DNA of 64,000 nucleotides from Pseudosulfitobacter sp. DSM 107133 (GTDB taxonomy: Bacteria > Pseudomonadota > Alphaproteobacteria > Rhodobacterales > Rhodobacteraceae). The position numbers and the translations under genes are program-made. Each line of letters opens with the position of its first letter. Position 1 is the stretch's first letter. The DNA lies in the NCBI RefSeq assembly GCF_022788695.1, contig NZ_CP085156.1:1-64000 (forward strand). The letters are read 5' to 3'. Below are positions 1-9,321 of the stretch, one piece after another. The notes below the pieces were generated by a model. It had not been told where the DNA came from. It searched no databases and was given only the letters and a program-made list of their open reading frames with translations.

Positions 1-1212
1 TTAATCCTCGGGCGCCATCTCGTCCCAGAACGCGACGATGGCGGTGTAGTTCAGCGCCGACATCCAGCCATGCCGCTCGAAATCATCCCGCGCCGCCGCA
101 CTTTCCAGTTGCGTCAGGAACAGCCGCTTGTCCGCATCGCGCTGCGTCGGCGTGCGCGCCGCCGCCAGATCGCGCACCCGCGCCAGCTTGGCGCCGCGTT
201 CGCTGGTCACAGGACGCGGCGCATCTGCCGGTTTGTAATCATCGCGCAGGGCTGCCGTCAGATAGCCGACCGGATTCTGGACAGCGCCCTGCCCCACCAC
301 ATAGGCCAGCTTCTGGCTGACATGTTCGGCCCCGTGTTCACTGACCCATTGCCGCGCCAACCGGTCACTGACCCCCAGATCGCGCAGCCGCCCGTACACC
401 GGCGTGTTGCGCAGCCCCTCGCCGTCGTCCAGATCAAGGATCGCCAGTTGCGGGTTCTCGGCAATATGAAACCGGATCTCCACCACCTCGCGCCCGCGCT
501 TGCGCACTTCGGGCGTCACCACGATGTTTGATGTCTTGTTTACCTCGGCCACGCTGGGTTTGATGACTTTGGCGTTCAGATGTTTGTAGCTTTGGTAATA
601 GGGGCTGTCGTCCACCCCCATCAGACGGCGGAACAGGTCCAGCGACCACCAGCCGGTGCTTTTGGTGCGCACAAAACGATAGCAATTCTCGTACAGCGCC
701 AGCGCGTGGCCACTGGTGAACCGCCGCTGGATGTTCAGATTGATCAGCGCAAAGACCTTGGGATCGTTCAGCTTGGCCGCCAGTGCGGGCGAATAGGCAT
801 ATTCGCACACGCCCGCCTTCAGCTTGGCATAGCTCAACAGGCTGGACACGCCCCATTCCTGCTGGCCCTTGTCGTCCAGCATGTCCCATTCGGCCACAGT
901 CTCTGCAAGGCCGCGCAGAGACTGTTTCAGCGTGTCCATATCGTTTGAATTATACCCGATCATCATGCACAGGGTGCGCGCATCAATCAGATGGGTCTGC
1001 TGGTCGGTCAGCGTGTCATAGGCGTTCAGCAACAGCACATTCGACAGCTTGCGCTGCAACAATGTCAATTTGCCCGACACATGGATCGCCGCCACATGTT
1101 TTTTCACCGCCCCGCGCCGCAAGGCACCGGTCAGCTGGTCGCGTGGAATATCTTCTGTTCTGCCTGTGCCTATGGCCAAAGGTTTGATTCCTTCTTGTGC
1201 CGCCTGCCCCAC
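1..1212 (-). CDS. plasmid replication initiator (Rep_3-like)
   Basis: Complete 403-residue protein whose TAA stop is the first three bases of the window. It resembles Rep_3-superfamily initiators, winged-helix proteins that bind iterons at a plasmid origin; this assignment is from overall pattern (for example the LLQRKLSNVLL helix near residue 53 and a C-terminal DNA-binding-like half) and from context. It is divergent from parA across a 460-bp gap, the usual arrangement for rep/par modules. The start is a GTG with no clear Shine-Dalgarno sequence, and no ATG offers a better start nearby, so the first residues are uncertain. The record probably begins at the replicon module. Confidence 0.75.
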   Translation of the reverse strand: MGQAAQEGIKPLAIGTGRTEDIPRDQLTGALRRGAVKKHVAAIHVSGKLTLLQRKLSNVLLLNAYDTLTDQQTHLIDARTLCMMIGYNSNDMDTLKQSLRGLAETVAEWDMLDDKGQQEWGVSSLLSYAKLKAGVCEYAYSPALAAKLNDPKVFALINLNIQRRFTSGHALALYENCYRFVRTKSTGWWSLDLFRRLMGVDDSPYYQSYKHLNAKVIKPSVAEVNKTSNIVVTPEVRKRGREVVEIRFHIAENPQLAILDLDDGEGLRNTPVYGRLRDLGVSDRLARQWVSEHGAEHVSQKLAYVVGQGAVQNPVGYLTAALRDDYKPADAPRPVTSERGAKLARVRDLAAARTPTQRDADKRLFLTQLESAAARDDFERHGWMSALNYTAIVAFWDEMAPED

Positions 1213-1673
1213 TATCGCGTGTTCCAGTACCCGTCGACAAGCATTTTCTGGATACCTTTGACAGACAGGCTTTCCACGGGCGCGCGTGATCTATAGGTAC
1301 CCGTTTACAGGCTTGGCTGACTCTGCTGGCAGGACGATCTGGTGGAATGTGACCCTAAACAGCCCAATACCGTGGTCGGACACCCCAAAACCCGCGAATC
1401 GCACCCCTTTATCCTGTATCTGGGTCCCCCTGGGCCTGTTTCCGGGCGCCTTTGAACCTGTATTCAGGCACCCATGTTTGCGTAAATCTTTGACTTCCTG
1501 TCTGAAATTAGGCGCAAAGATTCTAAATATCTAAAAGATTCTACAACTATCTGTGTCGTTTTCTCTGATATGAACAAGGAGAAGGGGCCGGAACAAAGTT
1601 GCGATTCACTTCGTACTCCTGATGTGCGATGATATGGGCAACATCGCGCAAACTTGCATACATCCGAGGGTTC
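1213..1673. other. origin-like intergenic region between rep and parA
   Basis: No gene is seen here. The stretch is richer in A and T than its surroundings near parA and holds short repeats: AAAGATTCTA occurs twice in direct orientation at 1516-1525 and 1534-1543 (18-bp period). A looser repeat of the form RGTACCCGTYNACARGC is at 1226-1242 and 1296-1312, with a weaker relative near 1250-1270. These could be iterons or Rep/Par operators. The position between a Rep gene and parAB fits an oriV, but the repeats are too degenerate to be certain. Confidence 0.4.
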
Positions 1674-3065
1674 ATGACAACTTCAGGCAAACCAACCCCA
1701 CCCCCCTATTTCAACATTGATCCGGCCACCGCCGCATCGCATCTGTCCGACCCTATCGACACGTTGCGATTCGCAAAAGCCGCGACCTTTGCCGCCAAGG
1801 GCCGCGACGATCTGGCCAAGCGTGGCTATTCCCCCGACGGGCGCAAACGTCTGCGCAAGTTTTCGACATGGGAAGTCTGCCGCTATCTGCTCGACATCGC
1901 CCCCGCCCACCTGCGCCGCGTGCTCAAGGCACACGAGGATCTGCCGCAGGGCACGGGTGAGGGCAACTCCAAATGGTTCACATTGGAAGAGGTGCTGGCG
2001 CTGCGCGAACATTTCGCCACCGAAGGGTCCGCCGCCAAGCAATACAAATCCTTCCGCCCCAAGGGGCAACCGGCCAAGGTCATCGCCGTTGCCAACTTCA
2101 AGGGCGGCGTTGGCAAGACTTCGACAGCGGCGCATCTGGCGATGTCCGCCGCTCTCGACGGCTACCGCGTTCTGGTGATCGACCTCGACAGCCAGGGCTC
2201 CATGACCTCGATCATGGGCGGCAAGGTCGAGGACGAATGGCAAACCGCCTTTCCCCTGCTGGCGCGCGACTATGCCCGCCATGTGCAGGCCGAGAATGCC
2301 AACCGACGCCTTGCGGGCACCACCGAACTGCCGCTTGACGAAACCTTAACCGAAAGCCTTGAGGTTTCGCCGCGAAACCTGATCCAGCCAACGCACTGGC
2401 CCAACATTGATCTGATCGGCGCGCAGCTGAACCTGTACTGGGCCGAATTCCAGGTGCCGGTCTGGCGGATGCAGGCGCGGTCATGGCCGCTGTGGGACGC
2501 GCTGACCAACGCCCTGCAATCGGACCAGATACTAGAGGACTATGACATCATCCTGCTCGATACGCCCCCTGCCCTTGGCTACCTGACGATCAACGCCCTG
2601 TCGGCGGCTGACATCCTGCTGGTGCCTTTGGGCGCGTCCTTCCTGGAGTTCGATTCGACGGGCCGGTTTTTTGACATGCTCTATTCCACCTTTGCCAGCA
2701 TCGAAGAGGGCGAAAACCGTCTGCGCCGTCAGGACGGGATGCCGGAAATGAAATTCGAATGGGACGCCGTGCGCGCCCTGATCACCCGTTTTGACGCCGC
2801 CCAGCAGACCGATCTGGCCAATGTGATTCAGGCCTATTTTGGCGACTTCATGACCACCTACCGGCAGGAACTGACCGCCATGGTCGGGCAGGCGGGCGAG
2901 CAGGTGAACGGCATTTACGAGGCGGATTACCGCGAGTTCAACCGCGATACCTATGTGCGGGGTCGCGAGACTTTTGACCGCACCTGGGCCGAGATCAAGG
3001 AGATCCTGTTGGGCACATGGTGGCGCGATATGCAGATGGAGGCACATGAGAATGGCAAAGCGTAG
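1674..3065 (+). CDS. parA: ParA-family partitioning ATPase
   Basis: 463-residue protein with a deviant Walker A motif (KGGVGKT, about residue 144) after a roughly 140-residue N-terminal region of the kind that carries a DNA-binding domain in plasmid ParA (type Ia) proteins. A Walker B-like IILLDTPP follows near residue 295. ParA moves plasmid copies apart by ATP-dependent nonspecific DNA binding and represses its own operon. The start chosen is the ATG of MTTSGK; an ATG 45 bases earlier is in frame but adds an unrelated leader. The 3' end overlaps parB by 14 bases. A parS-like palindrome lies inside the gene at 2363-2379. Confidence 0.92.
   Translation: MTTSGKPTPPPYFNIDPATAASHLSDPIDTLRFAKAATFAAKGRDDLAKRGYSPDGRKRLRKFSTWEVCRYLLDIAPAHLRRVLKAHEDLPQGTGEGNSKWFTLEEVLALREHFATEGSAAKQYKSFRPKGQPAKVIAVANFKGGVGKTSTAAHLAMSAALDGYRVLVIDLDSQGSMTSIMGGKVEDEWQTAFPLLARDYARHVQAENANRRLAGTTELPLDETLTESLEVSPRNLIQPTHWPNIDLIGAQLNLYWAEFQVPVWRMQARSWPLWDALTNALQSDQILEDYDIILLDTPPALGYLTINALSAADILLVPLGASFLEFDSTGRFFDMLYSTFASIEEGENRLRRQDGMPEMKFEWDAVRALITRFDAAQQTDLANVIQAYFGDFMTTYRQELTAMVGQAGEQVNGIYEADYREFNRDTYVRGRETFDRTWAEIKEILLGTWWRDMQMEAHENGKA
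2363..2379. promoter_or_regulatory. parS-like palindrome 1 (inside parA)
   Basis: GGTTTCGCCGCGAAACC, an inverted repeat around one central base. Two further copies lie within 1.8 kb. It resembles chromosomal and repABC parS sites (GTTTC...GAAAC arms), which is why a ParB-binding role is inferred. Confidence 0.6.
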
Positions 3066-4137
3066 ACGGCTGGAGGCACCCAGCACCGACGACCTGAGCA
3101 GGATCGAAGAAGAGTTTCGCCGCGAAACCTCACCCCGCAAAACCGGCGGCGCGCCCATCGCACAGGTCGCCGCAGAAAGCACCGAGGCGATGGTTGCAGG
3201 CGCACAGGCCCGCGATTCCTCTGACGCCAAAGCCATGCGCGAGGCGCGGGAAAAGGGGCTGGTGATCCTTGAAATTCCGCTGGACCAGATCCAGCCCGAC
3301 GCGATGATCCGCGACCGCACGGTGCTGATCGCGGAAGAGATGACCGAGCTTCAGGACTCGATCGCGCTAAACGGTCTGCGCCTGCCGATCGAGGTATTTG
3401 CCCTGCCAGATGCCCGGCCCGACGGTCCGCGCTATGGTGTGCTGTCCGGCTATCGCCGCATGAAGGCGGTGCAGCATCTTTTTGACCTGACCGAGCAGGA
3501 AAAATACGCCACCATCCGCGCCATCCTGCGCGACCCTGACCAGATGGGCGGCGCCTTTGCCGCGATGATCGAAGAGAACGAAATTCGTGCCTCGCTCAGC
3601 CATTTTGAACGGGGGCGGATCGTGGTGATCGCGGTGCATCAGGGATCGTTCGTCAACGTCGAAGAGGCGGTAAACGTGCTGTTCCCCTCGGCGTCCAAGG
3701 CCAAACGCAGCAAGATCCGGTCTTTTGCGCTGATCTTTGAAGAGCTGGGGGACATGCTGAAATTTCCCGAGACGCTGAAAGAGAAGGAAGGTCTGCGGCT
3801 GGCGCAGGCCTTGCGTCAGGGCGGCGAGGCGCGGTTGCGCGAGGTGCTGGCTTCGGATGAACCCGACACGCCGGCCGAGGAAGCCGCGTTGTTGGCGCTG
3901 GCGCTGAGTGCCTTTGATGACGTGCCAAAGGACAGCCGAAAGGGCGGGCGGCCGGTGGCAAAGCTGCCGGTGCCGGGCTGGCAGGATGCGCGGACGCTGA
4001 CCTTGTCCAGCGGCATCACCTTGCACCGCGCGTCGGATTCGCAGGGCTATCTGATCCGGTTTACGGGCAGGGGGCTAAGCTCTGATTTGATGGATTCGGT
4101 GATGGTCGAGTTGCAAAACCTGCTGGAGAAACCCTGA
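3052..4137 (+). CDS. parB: ParB-family centromere-binding protein
   Basis: 361-residue ParB/Spo0J-type protein encoded directly after and overlapping parA. It shows the N-terminal nuclease-like/CTPase core (IPLDQIQPDAMIRDRT, then GVLSGYRRMKA and MIEENEIRASLS near residue 180), followed by an HTH region and a C-terminal dimerisation part. It binds parS and connects the plasmid to ParA. MAKRRRL is taken as the start; an ATG six bases upstream (MRMAKRRRL) is equally possible. Two parS-like palindromes are in or next to the gene (3114-3128 and 4138-4154). Confidence 0.92.
   Translation: MAKRRRLEAPSTDDLSRIEEEFRRETSPRKTGGAPIAQVAAESTEAMVAGAQARDSSDAKAMREAREKGLVILEIPLDQIQPDAMIRDRTVLIAEEMTELQDSIALNGLRLPIEVFALPDARPDGPRYGVLSGYRRMKAVQHLFDLTEQEKYATIRAILRDPDQMGGAFAAMIEENEIRASLSHFERGRIVVIAVHQGSFVNVEEAVNVLFPSASKAKRSKIRSFALIFEELGDMLKFPETLKEKEGLRLAQALRQGGEARLREVLASDEPDTPAEEAALLALALSAFDDVPKDSRKGGRPVAKLPVPGWQDARTLTLSSGITLHRASDSQGYLIRFTGRGLSSDLMDSVMVELQNLLEKP
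3114..3128. promoter_or_regulatory. parS-like palindrome 2 (inside parB)
   Basis: GTTTCGCCGCGAAAC, identical in its 15-bp core to the copy inside parA. It lies about 62 bases into the parB coding sequence. Confidence 0.6.
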
Positions 4138-4154
4138 GGTTTCGCGGCGAAACC
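4138..4154. promoter_or_regulatory. parS-like palindrome 3 (abutting parB stop)
   Basis: GGTTTCGCGGCGAAACC starts on the base after the parB stop codon. Its arms equal those of the other two copies and only the central base is swapped. A centromere directly downstream of parB is the classic arrangement. Confidence 0.65.
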
Positions 4155-4948
4155 CAAAGCGCGCAGCCCGTCGCGGGCGTCGCGGATCGGAACGGGGCGG
4201 GGCAGGGCGGCCGGAATTCGGCCGGTCGGTCCCACAGTTCTTGGCCGTCGAGCAGGGACAGAGGGGCGCGGTGCCATCCGAAAGTTGCCCTTCGGGTCGC
4301 GGCGTTCAGAAAGCTTGAAATCAAGGGTGTTTCCCTGTTTGTCGATTGCCGGTTACAAATACGTTCCATCGCCTTTTACTTTTTCATAGGTTTCATCCAT
4401 TCGCCATGAATGGACGGAGCGCGCTTTCCGGCGATGGGTTTTTCGGCTTTCGCACCCGCAAGATTATTGGACATGATTGGATTGCGCATATCGAGGCGGT
4501 TTTCATATCATATCTGGGGAAAAAGCGCCGCCATGACATTTTCCCGGCCGGATCACACCGGGGTCATCAACATGTTACCCCGGACATCACCTGAACGGTC
4601 CTGACCCACGCGCAGGTTTCGAGCGATGACCGGCCCGAACGTGATGACCCGTCGCTGTATTGCAGCTCTGACGGCGTACGAGGTCGTGGCGCTCCCATGA
4701 CGAACTTGTCCCCTCTCGGGATCATGCTGCGCATAACCCTGCCGGGCAGGGCATAATGCTTCCTTCCATTCCTGAGAAAGGATCGCACCATCAAACCATG
4801 GGATCAAACACCTAGTTTGGACCCTGGCTGTCATGGCGGGTTTCTGGAATCTGTATCGTAGATTGTTTCGGCAATGCATAATTCTCTTGCCACGGGCGGA
4901 TTGCTGTCATTTATCTGGTATCTGTTAATGAATGATGGTGGGAGCCAC
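4155..4948. other. intergenic stretch, no supported gene
   Basis: About 790 bases with only short overlapping open frames lacking ribosome-binding sites and recognisable protein sequence. No RNA gene or IS end is recognised. The last part should hold the rpsU promoter. Confidence 0.5.
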
Positions 4949-5152
4949 ATGCAGGTTAGTGTTCGCGACAATAATGTTGATCAAGCCCTTCGGGTCTTGA
5001 AGAAAAAGCTTCAGGGCGAAGGCGTGTTCCGTGAAATGAAGCTGAAGCAGCATTTCGAGAAGCCGTCTGAGAAAAAAGCGCGACAGCAAGCTGAAGCGAT
5101 CCGTCGGGCGCGCAAGTTGGCGCGTAAGAAATTGGAACGTGAAGGCATGTAA
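4949..5152 (+). CDS. rpsU: 30S ribosomal protein S21
   Basis: 67-residue S21 starting [20 protein letters not shown] and ending in the usual Lys/Arg-rich helix ([16 protein letters not shown]), full length for the family. S21 sits near the anti-Shine-Dalgarno end of 16S rRNA and helps initiation on structured mRNAs. An ATG 75 bases upstream is in frame, but the family N-terminus and a GGGAG element six bases ahead fix the start here. It is a lone gene closed by a hairpin terminator. A ribosomal protein gene next to a plasmid partition locus is unusual; whether it is the only copy in the cell cannot be seen. Confidence 0.93.
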   Translation: MQVSVRDNNVDQALRVLKKKLQGEGVFREMKLKQHFEKPSEKKARQQAEAIRRARKLARKKLEREGM

Positions 5153-5180
5153 ATCATGCTTCATTTTGGTGAATGACGAA

Positions 5181-5215
5181 ACGCCCGCAGCCTTCTGGTT
5201 GCGGGCGTCTTGGTT
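5181..5215 (+). terminator. hairpin terminator after rpsU
   Basis: ACGCCCGCA (5181-5189) pairs perfectly with TGCGGGCGT (5200-5208) around a 10-base loop, followed by a T-rich stretch (CTTGGTTTGG). It lies 28 bases after the rpsU stop. Confidence 0.7.
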
Positions 5216-5384
5216 TGGCTTTGTCAGGTTGTTATGTCGCGCCTTGACCAAGATCCGCGTCCCGATCAGGCCAAGCAATCTTGGCCGCATAGTTGTTCCA
5301 AAGGCTGAACGCGTCAGCCCGAAATTGGCGGTAGGATGCTGCGGAAAAGCGGTGGCGCTTTGGACGTAAGATTAATGGGTCCAG

Positions 5385-5570
5385 ACCCTAATCGTGGACG
5401 GATAGAAAACGCTGCGCCTTGTGTAGAGATTTGAAACGACCCATGCATTGCCCGGCAGTGGTTTGCTTGCATACCATGAGAGGGATATTTTCTCTTCGTC
5501 GTGTGTGTCGATGCGACGCCTCTGATCGGTTGTTCAACCCTTTGTGGGAACGATGATCGACGCTTGGGCA
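5385..5570 (-). pseudogene. IS6-family transposase C-terminal remnant
   Basis: The minus strand encodes DHRSHKGLNNRSEASHRHTR and, further on, KQTTAGQCMGRFKS and QRFLSVHD. This is the same C-terminal catalytic segment as the IS6-type element at 54.7-55.5 kb (ADHRAHKGLNNRIEGSHRPT). The start of the gene and both element ends are missing, so only a decayed fragment remains downstream of sitD. Confidence 0.7.
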
Positions 5571-5593
5571 CGTCAATAACCTGACAAAGCCCC

Positions 5594-6430
5594 TTAGGCC
5601 CGCATCCGCGATGTTTTGCGGGTGGTGTGCAAGCGCCGCAGGAAGGCCAGAACAAAGATCGTTGTCAGGATCAGCACAATGGTCGGGGCCGGTGCGCTGT
5701 CGAGGAAAAAACTGGCATAGGTTCCCAGCAGCATCGACGCCGTACAGACCGCGACAGACACGGCCATCATCGGGCCAAAGCTGCGCACCGTCAGAAAGGC
5801 CACGGCCCCCGGTGTGATCAGCAGGGCAACGGCCAGGATCAGCCCCGTGGCGCTGAGCGTGGCGACGATGGTCAGCGACAGCACAGACAGCAGGCCATAG
5901 TGCAGCCAGCCGGTGCGCAACCCGCTGGCCTTGGCCTGTGCAGGGTCAAAGGCGTGCAGCAGCAGGTCTTTCCATTTCAGCAGCAAGAAGGCCGACACGC
6001 CGAGCGAGATTGATCCGGCGGTCCACATGTCTTGTGCGCCGACGCCCAGCATGTTGCCGAACAGGACATGGTCGAGGTGTTCATTGGTGGTGATCGAGGT
6101 GTACAGGATGATCCCGATGGCGAACATTCCCGAAAACACCACGCCCATGACGGTGTCCTGTTTCACGCGGCTGTTGTGCGACAGATAGCCGGTGAGCAGC
6201 GCGCAGGTCATGCCCGCGCCAAAGGCTCCCACGATCAATGGCAGGCCGGTCATCCACGCGAGCACAACGCCGGGCAGCACCGCATGGCTGACGGCATCGC
6301 CCATCAGCGCCCAACCCTTGAGCACCAGAAAGCAGGACAACAGCGCGGTCGGCGGCGCGACCAGAAGGCAGATCCAGAAGGCGTTCTGCATGAAAGGAAA
6401 CTGGAACGGCAGCAGGGCGGCGTCGATCAT
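5594..6430 (-). CDS. sitD: manganese/iron ABC transporter permease (SitD-type)
   Basis: 278-residue polytopic inner-membrane protein of the ABC-3 family, which moves Mn, Fe or Zn. It starts with a hydrophobic leader and contains the family stretch GWALMGDAVSHAVLPGVVLAW near residue 40. It overlaps the preceding permease gene by four bases (last gene of a sitABCD-ordered operon on the minus strand). The two permeases are paralogues and should form the heterodimeric channel. Metal choice (Mn versus Fe) rests on the binding protein. Confidence 0.88.
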   Translation of the reverse strand: MIDAALLPFQFPFMQNAFWICLLVAPPTALLSCFLVLKGWALMGDAVSHAVLPGVVLAWMTGLPLIVGAFGAGMTCALLTGYLSHNSRVKQDTVMGVVFSGMFAIGIILYTSITTNEHLDHVLFGNMLGVGAQDMWTAGSISLGVSAFLLLKWKDLLLHAFDPAQAKASGLRTGWLHYGLLSVLSLTIVATLSATGLILAVALLITPGAVAFLTVRSFGPMMAVSVAVCTASMLLGTYASFFLDSAPAPTIVLILTTIFVLAFLRRLHTTRKTSRMRA

Positions 6431-7323
6431 GGCAGCGCTTTCTTGTCGGATTGGGACTGGGGCAGGGGCACAGGGCGCAGGGCCTGTGCTGCCTTGCGGC
6501 GGGCTGCAAGGGTGCCGTGTTTGGGGGCAAAGACAAAAGCAGTCAGGAATATCACTGTTTGCAGCACCACAATGACACCGCCGGTGGCACCATCAAGAAA
6601 GTAGCTGATATAGGCACCAAGGAAGCTGGTCACCGTCCCGATCAGCACCGAAACGACAATCAGGCGTGGAAACCTGTCACACAGCAGATAGGCGGTGGCC
6701 CCCGGTGTCACCACCAGTGCAATCACCAGAAATGCGCCCACCGTCATCATCGCCGCGACGATGGCCGCCGACAGCAGCATGAAGAAAACAGAACGCAAAA
6801 GGTCGGGGTGCAGACCGATCGAGCGCGCGTGGTTTTCGTCAAAGAACACAACCATCAGGTCTTTCCATTTGGCCAGCAGGACAACCAGCGACACCGTGCC
6901 GATAATGGCCAGTTGCAGCGTGTCGTCGGGGGTAATGGCCAGGATATTGCCCATGATGATGGTCTGGATGCTGACCGCCATCGGCGACAGCGACACCATG
7001 AACAGCCCAAGTCCGAAGAAAGAGGTAAAGATGATGCCGATGATCACGTCGATTTTCAGACCCGAACGGCCCGATAGAAACAACATCGCCCCCGCCGCCA
7101 GCCCGCCCGAGATGAACGCGCCAAGGGCAAAGGGCAGGCCCAGCATATAGGCGCCCGCCACGCCGGGCACGACCGAGTGACTGAGGGCATCCCCGATCAG
7201 CGACCAGCCCTTGAGCATCAGATAGCAGGACAAGAAGGCGCAAACGCCCCCGACCAGCGCCGAGACCCACATGGCGTTGAACATATAGCCGTAGCTGAAG
7301 GGTTCGAGCAGGGTGTCGATCAT
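6427..7323 (-). CDS. sitC: manganese/iron ABC transporter permease (SitC-type)
   Basis: 298-residue ABC-3 family permease with the conserved [21 protein letters not shown] segment near residue 40 and about eight hydrophobic helices, ending in a charged cytoplasmic tail. Both ends overlap neighbours by four bases (the ATPase upstream, the second permease downstream), so the operon is translationally coupled. It is the partner of the 278-residue permease. Confidence 0.88.
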   Translation of the reverse strand: MIDTLLEPFSYGYMFNAMWVSALVGGVCAFLSCYLMLKGWSLIGDALSHSVVPGVAGAYMLGLPFALGAFISGGLAAGAMLFLSGRSGLKIDVIIGIIFTSFFGLGLFMVSLSPMAVSIQTIIMGNILAITPDDTLQLAIIGTVSLVVLLAKWKDLMVVFFDENHARSIGLHPDLLRSVFFMLLSAAIVAAMMTVGAFLVIALVVTPGATAYLLCDRFPRLIVVSVLIGTVTSFLGAYISYFLDGATGGVIVVLQTVIFLTAFVFAPKHGTLAARRKAAQALRPVPLPQSQSDKKALP

Positions 7324-8237
7324 GCGTCTTCCTCGGCCGCTTTGCGTTCGCCGTAGTGGACAAAGGGGCGTTCGTCGTCGGTGATGATGCGGATTTCGCG
7401 CGGGTCGTCGTCGTCGTGCAGCTCTTGCCCGCCCAGTGTGAAATGGCGCAGCACGCCCCCGAAGGCTTTTTCAAGGTTCTCGCGGGTAAAGGTGGTTTCG
7501 GTCAGACCATAGGCCAGAACCGTGCCCTTGATCAGCACGGTGCGGTCGCAGAAATCAGGCACCGAGCCCAGATTGTGCGTCGAAACCAGCATGACGCGGC
7601 CCTCGTCGCGCAATTCGCGCAGCAGCTGGGTGATCTGGTCCTCGGTCTTGACATCAACGCCGGTGAACGGCTCGTCCAGCAGGATCACGCGGCCGTCCTG
7701 TGCCAATGCGCGGGCCAGAAACACGCGTTTGCGCTGGCCGCCGGACAATTCGCCAATCTGGCGGTGGCGAAATTCGGTCATGTTGACCCGTTCCAGCGCC
7801 TGCGCGACCCGCGCGTGATCCTCGCGGCTGGGGCGGCGCAGGAATCCCATGTGGCCATATCGGCCCATCATCACCACATCTTCGACAAGCACGGGAAAGG
7901 CCCAGTCGACCTCTTCGGATTGCGGCACATAGGCCACCAGATTTTCGCGCAGAGCATCCTTGACGGTGCGGCCCAACAGGCGGATTTCGCCGCGTGCGGC
8001 GGGGACAAACCCCATAATCGCCTTGAACAGGGTCGATTTGCCGGCCCCGTTCACCCCGACCAGCGCAGTGATGGTGCCGCGCGGAATTTCAAAGCTGGCG
8101 TCATGCAATGCCGTGTGGCCGTTGCGATAGGTCACCGTCACATTGCGCGCAGAGATGCCCGCGCCATCGGTTTCGTCCGGGGTTGTGCCGTCAGCAGATT
8201 TGTCGGCCAAGCGATGGTCCTCCGATAAGTTGCGCAA
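7320..8237 (-). CDS. sitB: manganese/iron ABC transporter ATPase (SitB-type)
   Basis: 305-residue ABC ATPase: Walker [10 protein letters not shown] near residue 60, Q-loop VPQSEEVDW, signature LSGGQRKRV and Walker [13 protein letters not shown]. The [12 protein letters not shown] segment is characteristic of the Mn/Zn/Fe chelate group. There is an N-terminal extension of about 30 residues and a C-terminal His/Asp-rich tail (ELHDDDD). It energises the two permeases downstream. A 95-bp gap separates it from sitA. Confidence 0.9.
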   Translation of the reverse strand: MRNLSEDHRLADKSADGTTPDETDGAGISARNVTVTYRNGHTALHDASFEIPRGTITALVGVNGAGKSTLFKAIMGFVPAARGEIRLLGRTVKDALRENLVAYVPQSEEVDWAFPVLVEDVVMMGRYGHMGFLRRPSREDHARVAQALERVNMTEFRHRQIGELSGGQRKRVFLARALAQDGRVILLDEPFTGVDVKTEDQITQLLRELRDEGRVMLVSTHNLGSVPDFCDRTVLIKGTVLAYGLTETTFTRENLEKAFGGVLRHFTLGGQELHDDDDPREIRIITDDERPFVHYGERKAAEEDA

Positions 8238-8332
8238 TTTGCGCTGTTATGTATTCCCTGCCCGTGGTCGGGATGCAAACCGTGCCGGGCGGCCCGTCGA
8301 CCACCCGGCTTGCTGAATCACCTGGCGCAGCG

Positions 8333-9247
8333 TCAGTTCATGTTTTGTGTCAGCCCGTCCGCGATGGTCTGTGCCGTGACTTTTAGCAGGTCGACATAGC
8401 TTGGCACGGCGCCATCGGCTTCGGTCAGGCTGTCGACATAAAGAACGCCGCCATAAGCGGCACCGGTTTCGCGGGCGACCTGTTCGGCGGGCGAAGTGTT
8501 AACCGTGCTTTCGCAGAACACCACAGGAATGTTGTTTTTCCTGACCCCGTCGATGACCGACCGCACCTGTTGCGGTGTGCCCACCTGATCGGCGTTGATC
8601 GGCCATAGGTACAGTTCCTTCATGCCAAAGTCGTGGGCAAGGTAGCTGAATGCGCCCTCGCAGGTGACCAGCCACCGCTGATCTTCGGGTACCTGCGCAA
8701 TCTCGTCGCGCAGCGGCCCGATGGCATCGCGGATTTCGGTTTTATAGGCCTCTGCATTCGCCAGATAGGTTTCGGCATTCTCCGGGTCATATTCGGCAAA
8801 AGCATCTGCGATATTGTCGACGTAGATCAGCGCGTTATCCAAACCCATCCACGCGTGCGGGTTGGCCTTGCCCTCGTAGGATCCGGCGGTGATTGCAATG
8901 GGTTCGATGCCGTCGGTCAGCGTCACGGACGGGATGTCGCCAAGGTTTGACAGGAACTGTTCGAACCACCGTTCCAGATTCAGCCCGTTCCACAGGATCA
9001 GATCGGCATCGCTGGCGCGCACGATGTCCTGAGGGGTTGGCTGGTAGCCGTGGATTTCGGCGCCCGGTTTGGTGATCGACACGACGTCGGCGGTGTCGCC
9101 TGCAACGTGCTGGGCCATGTCGGCCAGAACGGTAAAGGTGGTCACGGCCTTGAACTTTTTGTCAGCGGCCTGTGCGCCGGTGCTCAGCGCGAACACGGAT
9201 GTCGTCGCAAGTGCAATGGCAAGAGCGCGGGGAGCAAGTCGGATCAT
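8333..9247 (-). CDS. sitA: manganese/iron-binding periplasmic protein (SitA-type)
   Basis: 304-residue cluster A-I/ZnuA-like solute-binding protein with a Sec signal peptide (to about residue 27, ...STGAQA). Expected metal ligands are visible: His in EIHGYQPTP, His in NPHAWMGLD, Glu in CEGAFSYLAHDFG and a late Asp in YVDSLTEADG. The absence of the His-rich loop of ZnuA and the CEGAFSYLA segment favour Mn/Fe over Zn. It is the first gene of the operon, and two palindromes 30-75 bases upstream are probable repressor sites. Confidence 0.88.
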   Translation of the reverse strand: MIRLAPRALAIALATTSVFALSTGAQAADKKFKAVTTFTVLADMAQHVAGDTADVVSITKPGAEIHGYQPTPQDIVRASDADLILWNGLNLERWFEQFLSNLGDIPSVTLTDGIEPIAITAGSYEGKANPHAWMGLDNALIYVDNIADAFAEYDPENAETYLANAEAYKTEIRDAIGPLRDEIAQVPEDQRWLVTCEGAFSYLAHDFGMKELYLWPINADQVGTPQQVRSVIDGVRKNNIPVVFCESTVNTSPAEQVARETGAAYGGVLYVDSLTEADGAVPSYVDLLKVTAQTIADGLTQNMN

Positions 9248-9276
9248 GTATTACCTCTGAGTCGGGTTGATGAAAA

Positions 9277-9321
9277 TGCGAAGCACTCGCAACTTGTATT
9301 GCTATTGCGAAGCATTCGCAA
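9277..9321 (-). promoter_or_regulatory. tandem palindromes upstream of sitA (Mur/Fur-type operator)
   Basis: TGCGAAGCACTCGCAA (9277-9292) and TTGCGAAGCATTCGCAA (9305-9321) are two copies of one palindrome (TGCGAA-N-TTCGCA type) 28 bases apart, 30-75 bases before the sitA start. In alphaproteobacteria sit operons are commonly repressed by the Fur-family Mn sensor Mur. The site shape fits, but the regulator itself is not in the window. Confidence 0.65.

Noticed and set aside
4567..4794. 75-residue minus-strand open frame upstream of rpsU
   Set aside because: No ribosome-binding site and no recognisable sequence; cannot be supported as a gene.
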